A stretch of DNA of 61,439 nt, from the NCBI GenBank assembly GCA_049999725.1, contig JBNGIS010008331.1, positions 1-61,439 on the forward strand, written 5' to 3'. Below the pieces are notes generated by a model, which did not search any database, had not been told where the DNA came from, and saw only the letters and a program-made list of their open reading frames with translations. Below are positions 12,346-22,689 of this stretch, one piece after another. Source of the stretch: Haplomitrium mnioides. Taxonomy: Eukaryota > Marchantiophyta > Haplomitriopsida > Calobryales. The translations under genes were made by a program, and so were the position numbers. Each line of letters opens with the position of its first letter. Positions within the stretch are counted from its first letter, which is position 1.

Positions 12346-13755
12346 TGTTGTAGCACAGTAGTAGCATTCCAACCCCAAAAAACAACAACCAAGGATCGAA
12401 CCACGCAAGATCTATATAGAAATCTGCTCTTAATCCACTTTTACCAACTTTCCAGGTTCTTTAAAGAGTTCTGAAACTGCACTCTATCAATTTAGAGATG
12501 GACCTCTCTCCACTCTAGGACTGACAACCTTTCTCCACAAAACCAAACACAAAAACTACTACTATAATAGAACAAAAGCCAAGAATTACTCAAATTGTAT
12601 GATTGACACTTACAGGATAAGAAGGCTGCTGTACAGGCTGATTTTAAACAGAAGCTGAATCAGAGAAATTCACAAGCAACCAGTTCCCCAACTTGCTAGG
12701 AACTCTCAAACCAAAACTCCAGTGCCTACCTTCATTACAACATCTCACTTCCCTCAAACTAGATACTCAAGCCACTCCAACCCAATATATCCCAGAGCTT
12801 GATGCTGAGAACTCAGCTATGGAACGACCCTCCTGATCTCACATCCAACTGTTGTTCCTCCAACCACCCACTACTCTGTTTATTTGTTGAAATGCCCACC
12901 TATTCCATAGGCACACACAATCTTGAGCACTCCTTGCTCTACTACAACCCACCAACCAGTATCCACTGACTGATTGACCACAGCAGGTTCTCTCCTTAAA
13001 AATCTAACAATCACAGAACAGAACAGAACTTAAAGCAGAATTGATTTGCCACTAAACCTCCCACAGACTTACAACCTGGAACTCAGAACACATGCCCACC
13101 AGCAGGACACACTCAAGCACCTCCTGACATGCACTCCTCTAATGCTACCTGATTGCTTCTTCAATTGCAAACCTGCAAAACATTCACCAACCAACTCTAA
13201 CTCCCAATCCTTGTTCCTTCCTCAAACTGCTCCTCATGAATCTGCAATCAACAACTATGAGCAGGGGACCTCACAGACATGAATTCTCTGTATATTTCTT
13301 GAAGCACACATGTACAATGAGACTAACCAGCAAAACAGGAACTCGCCAACAGGCTTGTACCCCCTGTCCTGCTCAACTNNNNNNNNNNGCCCCTGGACGG
13401 ATCTAGTTCAGGGCACAACAGCAGCAGGGCAACTTATCCTCCAACACTTCCACTGGCTCCTGGGCAAGCTGTCCATCAACACACATGTAGCTTGATAGGG
13501 GCTAGCTAGCCTTCCACAACTAGATTAGTTTTACAACTTTTTCTTTTCCCCACTAAAAAGAACATCACTTCTTCATCATTTAGCCCTCTCTCCTTGGCCA
13601 ATGATATCAAAACTATTCCTCTAATCCCTACATCTTACAATTCTACACTCATTAATCCAAAACTTAAAGCTTTACCATTTCCTTCTTACTCCACTGCTCA
13701 GAAGAGACCTCCTTTGAGTTGTTTCTGACCTTTTGTCAGGAACTATGCTCCCACA
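12346..13755 (-). mobile_element. Solo LTR inserted in copia C, with target duplication
   Basis: Plus-strand boundaries are TGTTGTAGCA...CTCCCACA, flanked by GTATG at 12341-12345 and 13756-13760. Removing the insert and one GTATG restores colinearity with copia H around 59920-59950 (GTATG, then GTCAACAAT). It has no internal genes and TG..CA ends, so it is most simply a solo LTR of about 1.4 kb; orientation is uncertain. An N gap of 10 lies inside. Confidence 0.85.
13379..13388. other. Assembly gap, 10 N
   Basis: Ten N bases inside the solo LTR; the true missing length is unknown. Confidence 1.
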
Positions 13756-13760
13756 GTATG

Positions 13761-14884
13761 CAAGGAACCGTTGTCAACAATGCATGTTATCTCAGATCCA
13801 TGTGTCTGGTCGGACAGTGCTGATTGAGTCATGTGATTTTCAGGATGTATATTGTATTGTGGATACTCATCATTGTCTGTTATTTCCAATAAGTTGCCAT
13901 GTACCTCATGAATGTGAGGTTTGGTGCTTTGCTAGTATAGGCGTGCTAGGTGCGCTAACACTCTGCATGTGTGTTGGGTGTGGCCACGTGTGCCACACCT
14001 ATTGCATGTAGCTTGTTGTTGTTGGCACGGGCCAGATGTATTTCGTCAGCCTTTATATGATTGATTGCCACCTCTGTTGTGCCATGTGCATTGGGGCACA
14101 TACTCTCGTGTCGTTGGGATGCGACGGTTGGGATTTCTATCCCGATGGTTTGCATTGGGAGGTCAACTGCTGGTAGGCTGGCTTACATTCCTTTTTTTAA
14201 TTTGAGGTTACTTCTTCCTCTGCCTCTTGATAATTACTTGTTCTTAGAGTGAGGGTAAAGGCTGGAGCCTATAAAATGTGATTTGGGGTTTAGATGAGGT
14301 GCGGCTAACCGTGGAGGTCACTTCTTTGCATTTTCTATGAGTAGTAGTTGGTGTTTTTCAGCAAGTAGCATGTATCCTATGAGTTCGAAGTATCTAATGA
14401 ATCGTAGGTTGCGATATTGAGATGCCAAGATGAGATTGCTCACAGAGAATGTAGATAGAGTTTTCTCTATCTGTTCTTCGTCGATCACTAGGTGGCCGCA
14501 AATTGCTAGTTGTGAGACTATGTGAAATAATTTGTTGTTGTAATTTGTAATGGACGTGTGGTCCTGCACTCGTAGGTTGATCCAATTGTGTCTTGCTATT
14601 GGGAGCGATATCGTCGTCAGATGGTCGAATATGAGTTTGAGTTCTTTCTATAGTAGATGGGGACTGTGAAAGTTGAGGTACTGAAGCTTGAGGGGTTTGA
14701 CCATATGATGTCTGAGTAGGATCAATGCTCTGGCTGCATCACACGGGGCGACGTTGTTATCTGAGTTGATGACTTCACGGATAGCTTTGGATGTCAAGTA
14801 TGTCGTGACATTGAGTGACCAAGAGTAGTAATTGGAGCCAACAAATTTTAGGGCTTGAAATTTCATAGATTCAACATATGTCAT
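13761..14884 (-). pseudogene. Copia C gag remnant with zinc knuckle
   Basis: Starts at MTYVESMKFQAL (14884) like the gag of copia H, continues with SNYYSWSLNVTTYLTSKAI, then breaks and resumes at 14318-14569. A CCHC zinc knuckle, CNRCGTRGHTQHTC, is readable on the minus strand near 13970-14012, just before the protease region where the solo LTR inserted. Gag would package the element RNA, but the frame is broken. Confidence 0.85.
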
Positions 14885-16773
14885 GTTTGACCTATTCTCT
14901 GTTTTGTTGGGAGTACCTGTGAAAGAGGTAGATAAACCAGGAGTTATGGCGAATGCAGCTGTTGGGTCAGGGTTGCAATGTTATATATTGTGTACAAATG
15001 TGTGGTGGACTGAAGTCTGGTCGATCACGGAGCCCGGTACTTGTTTATGTTTTCTGCCTTAAGCGGAAAAATCAAATAATTGAAATGAAAACAAGAAATA
15101 ACTGGACTAGCTGCGAGTCAGTTGGTATGAATCACCGAGGACTGAAATGAAAGAATGAAAAATTGCTAATGAATGAAGAGACTGCCCTGGAGTTGTTCAT
15201 CTATGTCTTCTGATGTGCCAATATCATATCCCCCAGATCTGCCCTGTTGGTCTGCCTTGAGTTAAGCCAGACCTAGCCTCCTATTGTTGTAGTGCCTTTC
15301 TGCAAATCTGGAGTTGTAAAAACAAATAGAGTCATTGCAAGTATGGCCAGATAGAGGTTGATCTCAGGAGGTGGTAAGGTCAATACTAAGGTTAGTATGA
15401 TGTTCTTGTAACCAAAAGTGATCCAGGATCAACAATTGTATCCCTCGTGGGGAATAAGATCATTCAGATAGCAAAGAGAAAGAATAGAATATAATCAATG
15501 GGATAGGTTGAGAAAGTTGAACCACGAAGTGATGAAGAACAGAGTGAAAGAGCTTGAAGTGGCAAGATGTAGTGTCACTCTTTTGCTGAGTGTTGATGTA
15601 GTCTTTGTGTAGTCGCTTGGGTCTTTGATGGTGCATAAATATGTGGGTCGAACTTGTGCACAGGTTTGTGCAACCTTTGTCTCACTGTTCCTTTACTTGA
15701 ATGTGCTCCCCTTGGTGGTAGGGAAAGGACTTGTTCAGAAACGAAGCAAGCTTATACCAGAATGTGAGATCAGTTCTATGAACGTAAGATGAAAGAGGTC
15801 TAGGAATCTCTGATGTCACGAAGAAATGGTGAAGAGATACAGTCTTGAGTTGTAAACATAGAAGTTAGCAATGTAGGTTAGCTTGGAGCATGCACAGGGT
15901 CGGCGAATCAACGAAATATGAGCCAAGTTGCTCAGGTATCGTCGAGCAGATGAAGAACAACCAATGAGGAAAGAAAAAAAAGGGATAAATGATGAAACTA
16001 TGGACAGGAGTAAGGTCATCAAGTGTAAACCAAAGTAGGAGGAAAGTCTCTAGTCGAGTGGTCGCAAGATGTCACCCAAATGAGTGGTCGACCAAAAAAA
16101 CAGAAATGTAGTCCTCCATGTAAGATGAGTGCAAATGGAGTTGTCGTCTACCAAGGGTAAGTAGTGTGCAGGGCCTAGCTGGTGAAGAATCTACATCGAT
16201 TGAAGAGAAAGACAAGGTCGAGCAGGAATGCGGGTGTCAACGAGCAGCAAGAGATGAGTTGCATACTGCAATGGAGAGAGACGCCACAAGCAGGATGAAG
16301 ACAAGCCGCAAGCAGGAGCAAAGAGCGAGCCGCAAGCAAGAGTAGACAGAGAGAGCCACGAGTAGGAGTAAAGAGAGAGCCGCAAGGAGGAGCAAAGAGA
16401 GAGCCGCGAGCAGAAGCAAAGAGCAAGCCGCGAGTAGTAGTAAAGAAAGAGCCACGAGCAGAAGCAAAGAGCGAGGAGCCCTAGTTTGTACGGCTGGGTG
16501 TGAAGAAGAGGAAAAAAAGGTAGAGTAATGCTTTAGAGAAGAAGGAAGAGATGGAATACTCAAGTGAAAGGGAGGTAGCGATGTGCACTGCAAACTAACA
16601 ATGTTAGAGCATTCCGCGAGAGAAAAAAAAATGGACGGGAGGAAAAAGAGTTTCTTGCACATAGGAGAAAAAGGGTGTACGCTGGTGTTCTCTCTCAAGT
16701 GTTGGTGCAGGTGGAGCACATGCGGGAGGGAGCTAGAGAGAAAAAAAAATAGAGTCCTTTCGTGTTGATAACG
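14885..16773 (-). other. Copia C 5' leader
   Basis: 1.9 kb between the 5' LTR and gag. The part near 15040-15100 resembles 61190-61260 of copia H, which confirms it is leader. No supported gene; the repeat at 16300-16480 lies inside. Confidence 0.6.
16300..16480. repeat. 24-26-bp purine-rich tandem repeat in copia C leader
   Basis: About seven copies of GAGCCGCAAGCAGGAGCAAA-like units start near 16302, 16326, 16352, 16376, 16401, 16425 and 16449. On the minus strand they read as a Leu/Ala-rich repeat. Confidence 0.8.
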
Positions 16774-16890
16774 TGTTATCGCATGAGCACCGCACATACA
16801 CACACGAGAGCTTTTGAGAGCGAGAGTAGAATAGAATGAATGAATGAGAGCATAGCTCCTAATATAGGGTTATATATGGTCCCTATAACA
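16774..16890 (-). repeat. Copia C 5' LTR
   Basis: Second member of the LTR pair, 117 bases. In element sense it ends AACA and is followed by CGTTATCAACACG, similar to the CGTTATCAGCACGA-type primer site of several plant copia elements. Copia F has the same arrangement at 51057. Confidence 0.83.
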
Positions 16891-19690
16891 ATGGAACATT
16901 TTTTAATTACAATTCATTCCTAGAAATTTTCTCCAATGATTCAATCGATTGCTTCTCTTTTTGAAATACTATTGTAGTCAAGGTTTCCACTCCAACTTGA
17001 GTAGCAATAACTATTTGATTAAAAGTTGCTAAAAATGACCAAAAAAATCACAATCAAAATTAAATAAATATTGCAATTATGCTCTAAAAATAGAAGCAAC
17101 AAACACATTGTTAACTTGAATTTCATCATCATTGTCAATTGATGACAAAGACTTGTAAGGAACATTCTCATCATGTTAACATGATTGCAATCAAGTATTC
17201 TTTAATATATCACTCTTGTGCTTCTTTTATTTTGAATGAGATCTCTACTTCTTGCATAGTAAAGTCAAATTAGAGCTTCAAAGCCTTTATGAACATACAG
17301 TCATGTGTTTTGGAAATTGCTTAAAGGAGTCAACTTTTCTTGCTCAACATGTGTGTTGGGTTCTATACACGCATATGGTTCACTCTGATATCTTATACAA
17401 ACATGGAGTTCATTCCCATGACTCTCACCCAAAGACATATGTTAATATGTTATGATCAATGTATTTTTCTCAGAAACATTATCCATCACATTTGATACTT
17501 TTTGTTCACCAATCTTTCTCTCTTATCAACATTTGAATTTGAAAGATGATAGCCTTACCATCTAGTTGTAATTCTTTTATAAGAGTAAGAGTCTTGAAAT
17601 TCCACTTGTTTTTCCTCTCACCATTTGAGGTATAGAAAAAAGAAATAAATGACTACAAAAACTTGATAAAAAAATCAACAAAATATAAACTACTTTTTTG
17701 TGATAATTTCTAAGAGATAAAAAACAAAAACTAGAAAGATACAAATCTTGAGTGGAATTTACACTAGATATTTTCTTACCTATAAGAAATGATTTGACAA
17801 AAGCTATACAAATGATGTTTTTGGCAAGAAAATCAACCATAAATTTTGAGGTACAAAAGAATTTCAAAGAGAAAGTTTCTTTCTATTGTCACATATACCT
17901 AGGTGCTTTTTTTCTAGCAATTTTTGCTTTACTTTGATTTTAGCTATATTTTGCCTTTCAATTTGAGATATCAACTTGTGAGACTACTTATTACATACAT
18001 TTCTACAATTTCATTACCTTGGAAAGATGGCAAAAAATGCTTGAGCAAACACAACCAGATTATTGAAACATTTTTTATACATTAATGTAATCAAGCTTAT
18101 TGAGAAGAGTAGACTAGCCTATAAATGGCTAGTTTCTTATGGCACCAATCAAGATCCCAAAAAGTATCTGCGCTTGTGGAGTAGTTAGACATCGAAATAC
18201 AATCTTGATATGTTTAATCAATTAGATATGATGATTTGGAAAGGCAACAAGGCTTATATTGACCTTAGCTAATGAAGAATTACACACAATATAGAGATCT
18301 CTACATCATCAAATAGAGCACCAACAACAGCTATGCATGCAACATTAGGTGATAAAAAGGAAAGAGATAAGAATTTGACATCGACAAAAAAAGCGTTAAA
18401 TGTAGTTTATCGACTAGAATGTAAGGCAACAAGTTTTCTAAAATAGATCCTCTCCTCTCAATTCAGTTAAGAATACATTAAACCAATCATGTGACAACCA
18501 TAATTTGATGTGGAATGGGTCTATTTGTATTTTTTTGAGTTTGCATATAAGCATTTAAGTCAATCCTATATGAGCTTTAAATCACTCTACTAAGAAATAG
18601 GAAATAAACAAGCCAACAGAAGAAAATTCAAGAATTTAATTATTCAAAAAAAGTAAGTGCTCATTGCTTTCATGATAACACTAGGAGGTCAATGCAATAT
18701 TTATTAGATTAAAAGGGTTCTTCTACTGCTAGTTATGAGAAACCTCCTCAATATCTTTCATTTTGATATTAGTTTTTTATTTACGGTTTCACTTTCATGA
18801 GGTTTTCTAAGAATTGCAAAACAACACTTATGGATAACCTGAAAACAATGACAAGGAATTACCACTCCTCCTCTATTTTTTTGCATCGCCAACAATCATG
18901 CAAGAAAATTTGAGAGTATAAATAAGAAAGAAGTTGAAGCAATCATCGTCGTTCTTTTCACAATCGCTCTATTTTGATTGTTGAAAACTCATTGTTCTCC
19001 CTCACCTCCTTGTAAAGTAAGACATATTTGCTTATAGAGCTGAGTAATTGCTATATAAAATCATGCATAAAGATTATGAGCAAGATTGGATTTATCTCAA
19101 GTTGTTCTTCAATCTAATCGATGTTGTAAATGCCTTCTTCTACTCTTATAGTGCAAAGTTCCTTTATATTCCATGTCTATTTTTGTTTGTATTTAGTTAG
19201 CTAGCCAAGAAAGAAGAGATCTCCCTCATAAACAAAAATTTGGATAGCTCTAAATTTTTTCTTATCATATGTTATTAGGAAACACATTGTGATCTAGAAA
19301 AAAGTGGCCGTCATAAGAAAAAGGTCATCAAATATTTTTATCTCTTCTTTTTTATGTGCAAATATATTTTAACCAGAGTTATTAGACTTGTGGATATGTG
19401 TTCATGTCTTTTGTTTTCTTTTTTGGCTTTTTCTCTTCAGTTGTTGTTCGGATTTGTTTGGTGAACTTGAGCTCATGGAGTTATGTTCTATATACATACC
19501 TAGATAAGGAAAAGGCAAGATGTGCTTTTGATATTAAGTCATATATTGATCATATTCATAACATGAAGATGAATTATACTCAAAAATATTGAGACATGTT
19601 TCAATTGGCATGGTCACAGTTCTTAGTATATTCAACCTATATAGTTCCATCTAGTAGGACATAAGATGATCATATAGGCTAGAAACAAAA
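16891..19690. other. AT-rich stretch, no recognisable gene
   Basis: Continuation of the DNA left of copia C. Short ORFs only, with no motif I can name. A few degenerate motif-like phrases occur (TATACACGCATATGG near 17370). It is probably decayed interior of X or its flank. Confidence 0.4.
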
Positions 19691-19732
19691 CATGCATGTA
19701 TGAGGTTTAGGTTTGACTCGTGACAAATCTCA

Positions 19733-20260
19733 AAGTTCATGTGTGCATGGACCTAACCGATCCATGTGCATGTGGACTTTGTGTTCGGAAACTAAGAGTC
19801 TATACATGCATGGACTCTCTAGTACATGCATGCTTAGACTCCTAAGCTCATATGCACATGGACTATCTAGTCCAAGCATACCTAAACTACCTAGTTCATG
19901 TAGGCGCAAACTACGAAGTTCATGCATGCTTGTACTAGGGAGTCCATGTATGCATGGACTAAATAATTCATGCATGCATGAACTAAAGAGTCCTTGCGAG
20001 CATTCTCTGTTAAGTCCATACGCGTATGGATTCCTTAGTCCATCCGTGTTGGACTTGGCAGTCTGTGCGTGCATGAACTTTGAATTCAACACCCACATAA
20101 ACCATGGAGCATATGTGCACATGGGCTTTGAATTCTATGCATGCATGGACTAGAGAGTCAATGCAAGCATTGATTGTAAAATTTATACCTACATAGAGTG
20201 CCTTGTCCACCATTGTCTATATACGCTTGAACTAGAGTTCTTGTGCACATGGACTCAACA
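19733..20260. repeat. 24-bp palindromic repeat array A1 (upstream intron of methylase copy A)
   Basis: About 20 units with mostly 24-base spacing; cores include AGTCCATGTATGCATGGACT and AATTCATGCATGCATGAACT. It is more worn and AT-shifted than the B arrays. It ends just before a splice-acceptor-like TTTCTTTTCAAACAG at 20358, the position equivalent to the end of the intron holding array B1. The ORFs on both strands here are by-products of the repeat. Confidence 0.88.
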
Positions 20261-20358
20261 ATCGATCTGCATGTCTTTTCTAAAAGCAATTGTTCTTAGT
20301 AAGTACTTCATGTGTGCACAACATTTCTAATTATTTTGTTTGTTTTCTTTTCAAACAG

Positions 20359-22660
20359 AGCAGTTTCTATCCAACTTTGTAGCTGCCTACCTTGATGTCA
20401 AGCGGATGGAGCAAGACCTAGCCAAGTTGGCGTTGTCTTTGAAAATCTTGAAGATCAAGCCAAACATGTTTTTAGCACAATGTATTTTTCACCGCAATGA
20501 TGCCACCTTCACTCTAGATCCAATAGGTGGACCTTCAACTAGAAAAAGTACAAAGTAGTTGAGCTAACAAGTGGCTCAAAGAAAAAAACATAGAGTCAAC
20601 AACTATAGAAGTTGACTCTTGTAGTTCTTCAACAAAGCATTTCTCCGCCACCTTCTCCTCTACACATGGTCCAAATTTTTCTTTCTTCTTCAAAAGATAG
20701 TTTTGATGAGAAGCCTCAACTGGCACCGATCTAAAGAACAAAGAGGGATGACCACAAGGAATTTAGTACGTTCCAAGAGAGGGAACAATTGAATCATTAG
20801 AACATTTTTTAAGAAGACAAGCGTAAAATCAGGGAGGCGACCATTTAGAGATGTTAGGTGTGTGATGAGACCATCACCATCCATTTTGAGACCATAAATA
20901 TCTCAAAGCAAGAGATGGACAACTAAGGGCCATTCCATGTCAAGTAGTTGAATGAGGATTTTGTGGAGCTCTTAGCTCAACGCATACCTACCAACAAGTA
21001 TGCACATTCATTCTTCATTATTGTAGTGAATCTCAAATGTGGGTGGAAAAATAAGTTGGAGTTTGATATCAAGAACCTTGAAAATACCATTACTTATCAC
21101 TTTGCAATTGCTATATTTACATGAGGCTTACATCGACAAAAACCTAAATTTTGGTAGCATATGACAATTTCAATCAAAGGTATTGTTTGGAAATGATATC
21201 AATTCAAAAGATCAAGTATTAGCACTAGTGTTATGCAAAGAGTGGGAACGTTTCGTTCCAAAATTGAAACATAAACTTCTCAAGGCAACTAGTTTCAATT
21301 TGCATTTTGCAATAAGGGGTCATGGATGTTGCAACAAGCAATTTTCGATATATGAGAGAAGAACTTGGTTAATGGCCAGAAGCCAAAGGCAAAGGGTTGT
21401 CTAAGGATAGAAGACATGAAGTGAACATTGTGGAGATTACTTGAGATCTTCCAAATAAGATCCAAATCTCTATTTTCAAGAGGGTGGAGGCAAAAGAGCT
21501 CTTTATAAATAAAATATCTTACAAGTTGGAGGGGCATAAGTTTTGGCAGTCATGGTGAATCTTTTGTTAGAAGGTCTACTATCAAACTTGGAAGAGAGCT
21601 TGAATAGATTATCCCGCTTACATAGAGAAGCCAAAGATGTCCTCCTTCTACTCGCCATTTGCAAACTTTTTGGTAAGTTGATTGTTTTCTTTGAGTAAAT
21701 TTGATTGTTTCCTTTGAGTTTAGGTATTGCATATATTGTTTCCTAGTTCATACATGCATGGACTCTCTATCTAGTCTATGAGTGCATGGATTTCTTGTTT
21801 AGTCCATGCCTATATGAACTTCCTTATCCATGCACACCTGGACTCGATGCGTAGTTTTTGAATGCATGTACTCCTTTGCTCATGAACATATAATCTTTCT
21901 TATCCAAGCATGGAAGACTTTCTTGCCTATGCGCATATGAACTTCCTTGTCCAATACGTGTTTGGACTCCCTACCTAGTCAGTGTGCACATAGACTTCCT
22001 TATCCATACGCATTTGGACTCCTACCTATGCGCTTAACTTTCTCTCTTTTTTGTTTCAAGATAATATTGATTTCTAGTGCTCTTTATTTTATGTAGGGTG
22101 ATAAAATAGTGAAGCATTAATTAGCAAAGAAGTTAACTATAGTAGCCAAAGGAAAGAAAAAGATCAAGGCTGCCAAGGAGATAACTAAAGAGCAAGATCA
22201 AGCTCCCATATTGGTCTCTTATCTTTGAGCTTTTCTGCTCTATTGCCAAAAACCAAAGGAGTGGAAAATCAAGTATCAAAGTAGAGCTATTGACCCAAAT
22301 TTTGAAGGAGAAATTGATGCAAAAGAGGCAAATCTGCAATCCCTTGTGAATGGACTCAACATGGTAAATTACCAAATCTATGGTGCAAGATAATTTAAGG
22401 GGTTACTCAAACCTCCAGATTCTACTTTGGCTATTGCAAACAATTCTTATGTATGCAACCTTAAGGAATACAAACATGATGACTTGGAACTTTTTTCAAA
22501 GAATGATATTTTTATGTGGTCTTGTCTTTTTCTTTTATAGCAATCACTATCTGAGATTATTGGTTGCTTACAATAATAATTTTCTCCCACCAATTCGACA
22601 TTAGAGGAGAATGTATTTTTGGAGATTTGTTGTGTGATTGATCATGGCATCTAGTAAGTC
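20359..22660 (+). pseudogene. DNA methyltransferase-like gene, copy A (truncated, multi-exon)
   Basis: Recognised by exon-by-exon similarity to copy B. The first exon visible here reads EQFLSNFVAAYLDVKRMEQD, matching B at 26522. Next come a DFVELLAQR block (20955 on) and a LAKKLT-VAKGKKK exon starting after TTTATGTAG at 22097. The last region contains YQIYGARQFKGLLKP, TLAIANNSYVCNLKEYKHDD and FSKNDIF. Where B has ADIPSGY (family motif IV region), A has ANNSYV, so the catalytic motif is lost. The final exon with the SAM-binding motif is absent: the copy stops at an intron donor near 22660 and the transposase remnant follows on the other strand. Multiple stops; non-functional. Confidence 0.7.
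21740..22035. repeat. Palindromic repeat array A2 (intron of methylase copy A)
   Basis: About a dozen worn units at 22-29-base spacing, for example TTCATACATGCATGGACT and TAGTCAGTGTGCACATAGACT. The array lies in a putative intron running from donor GTAAGT at 21673 to acceptor AG at 22096, the same place as array B2 in copy B. Confidence 0.85.
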
Positions 22661-22689
22661 ATTGTTGTAGTTTGTTTTTTATGTGTGTT

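Larger units (their letters stand above)
7643..16890 (-). mobile_element. Copia C: LTR retrotransposon with both LTRs, degenerate
   Basis: A minus-strand Ty1/copia element bounded by short similar LTRs. It has a PPT next to the left LTR, a PBS next to the right one, a long leader, gag, protease, integrase, RT and RNase H, but many frame breaks. ATGGA occurs at 7635-7639 and 16891-16895 and may be the target duplication, although three extra bases separate the left copy from the LTR. It is the same family as H (55315-61439) and F. A 1.4-kb solo LTR from another element interrupts it. Confidence 0.88.

Noticed and set aside
16237-16803. 188-codon Leu/Ala-rich minus-strand ORF
   Set aside because: It starts inside the copia C LTR and its hydrophobic part is a 24-bp purine-rich tandem repeat read on the opposite strand; no start context or homologue supports it.
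19730-20153. Overlapping ORFs of 130 and 146 codons, Cys/Ser-rich
   Set aside because: Repeat-derived frames of array A1, both strands open for the same reason as in the other arrays.
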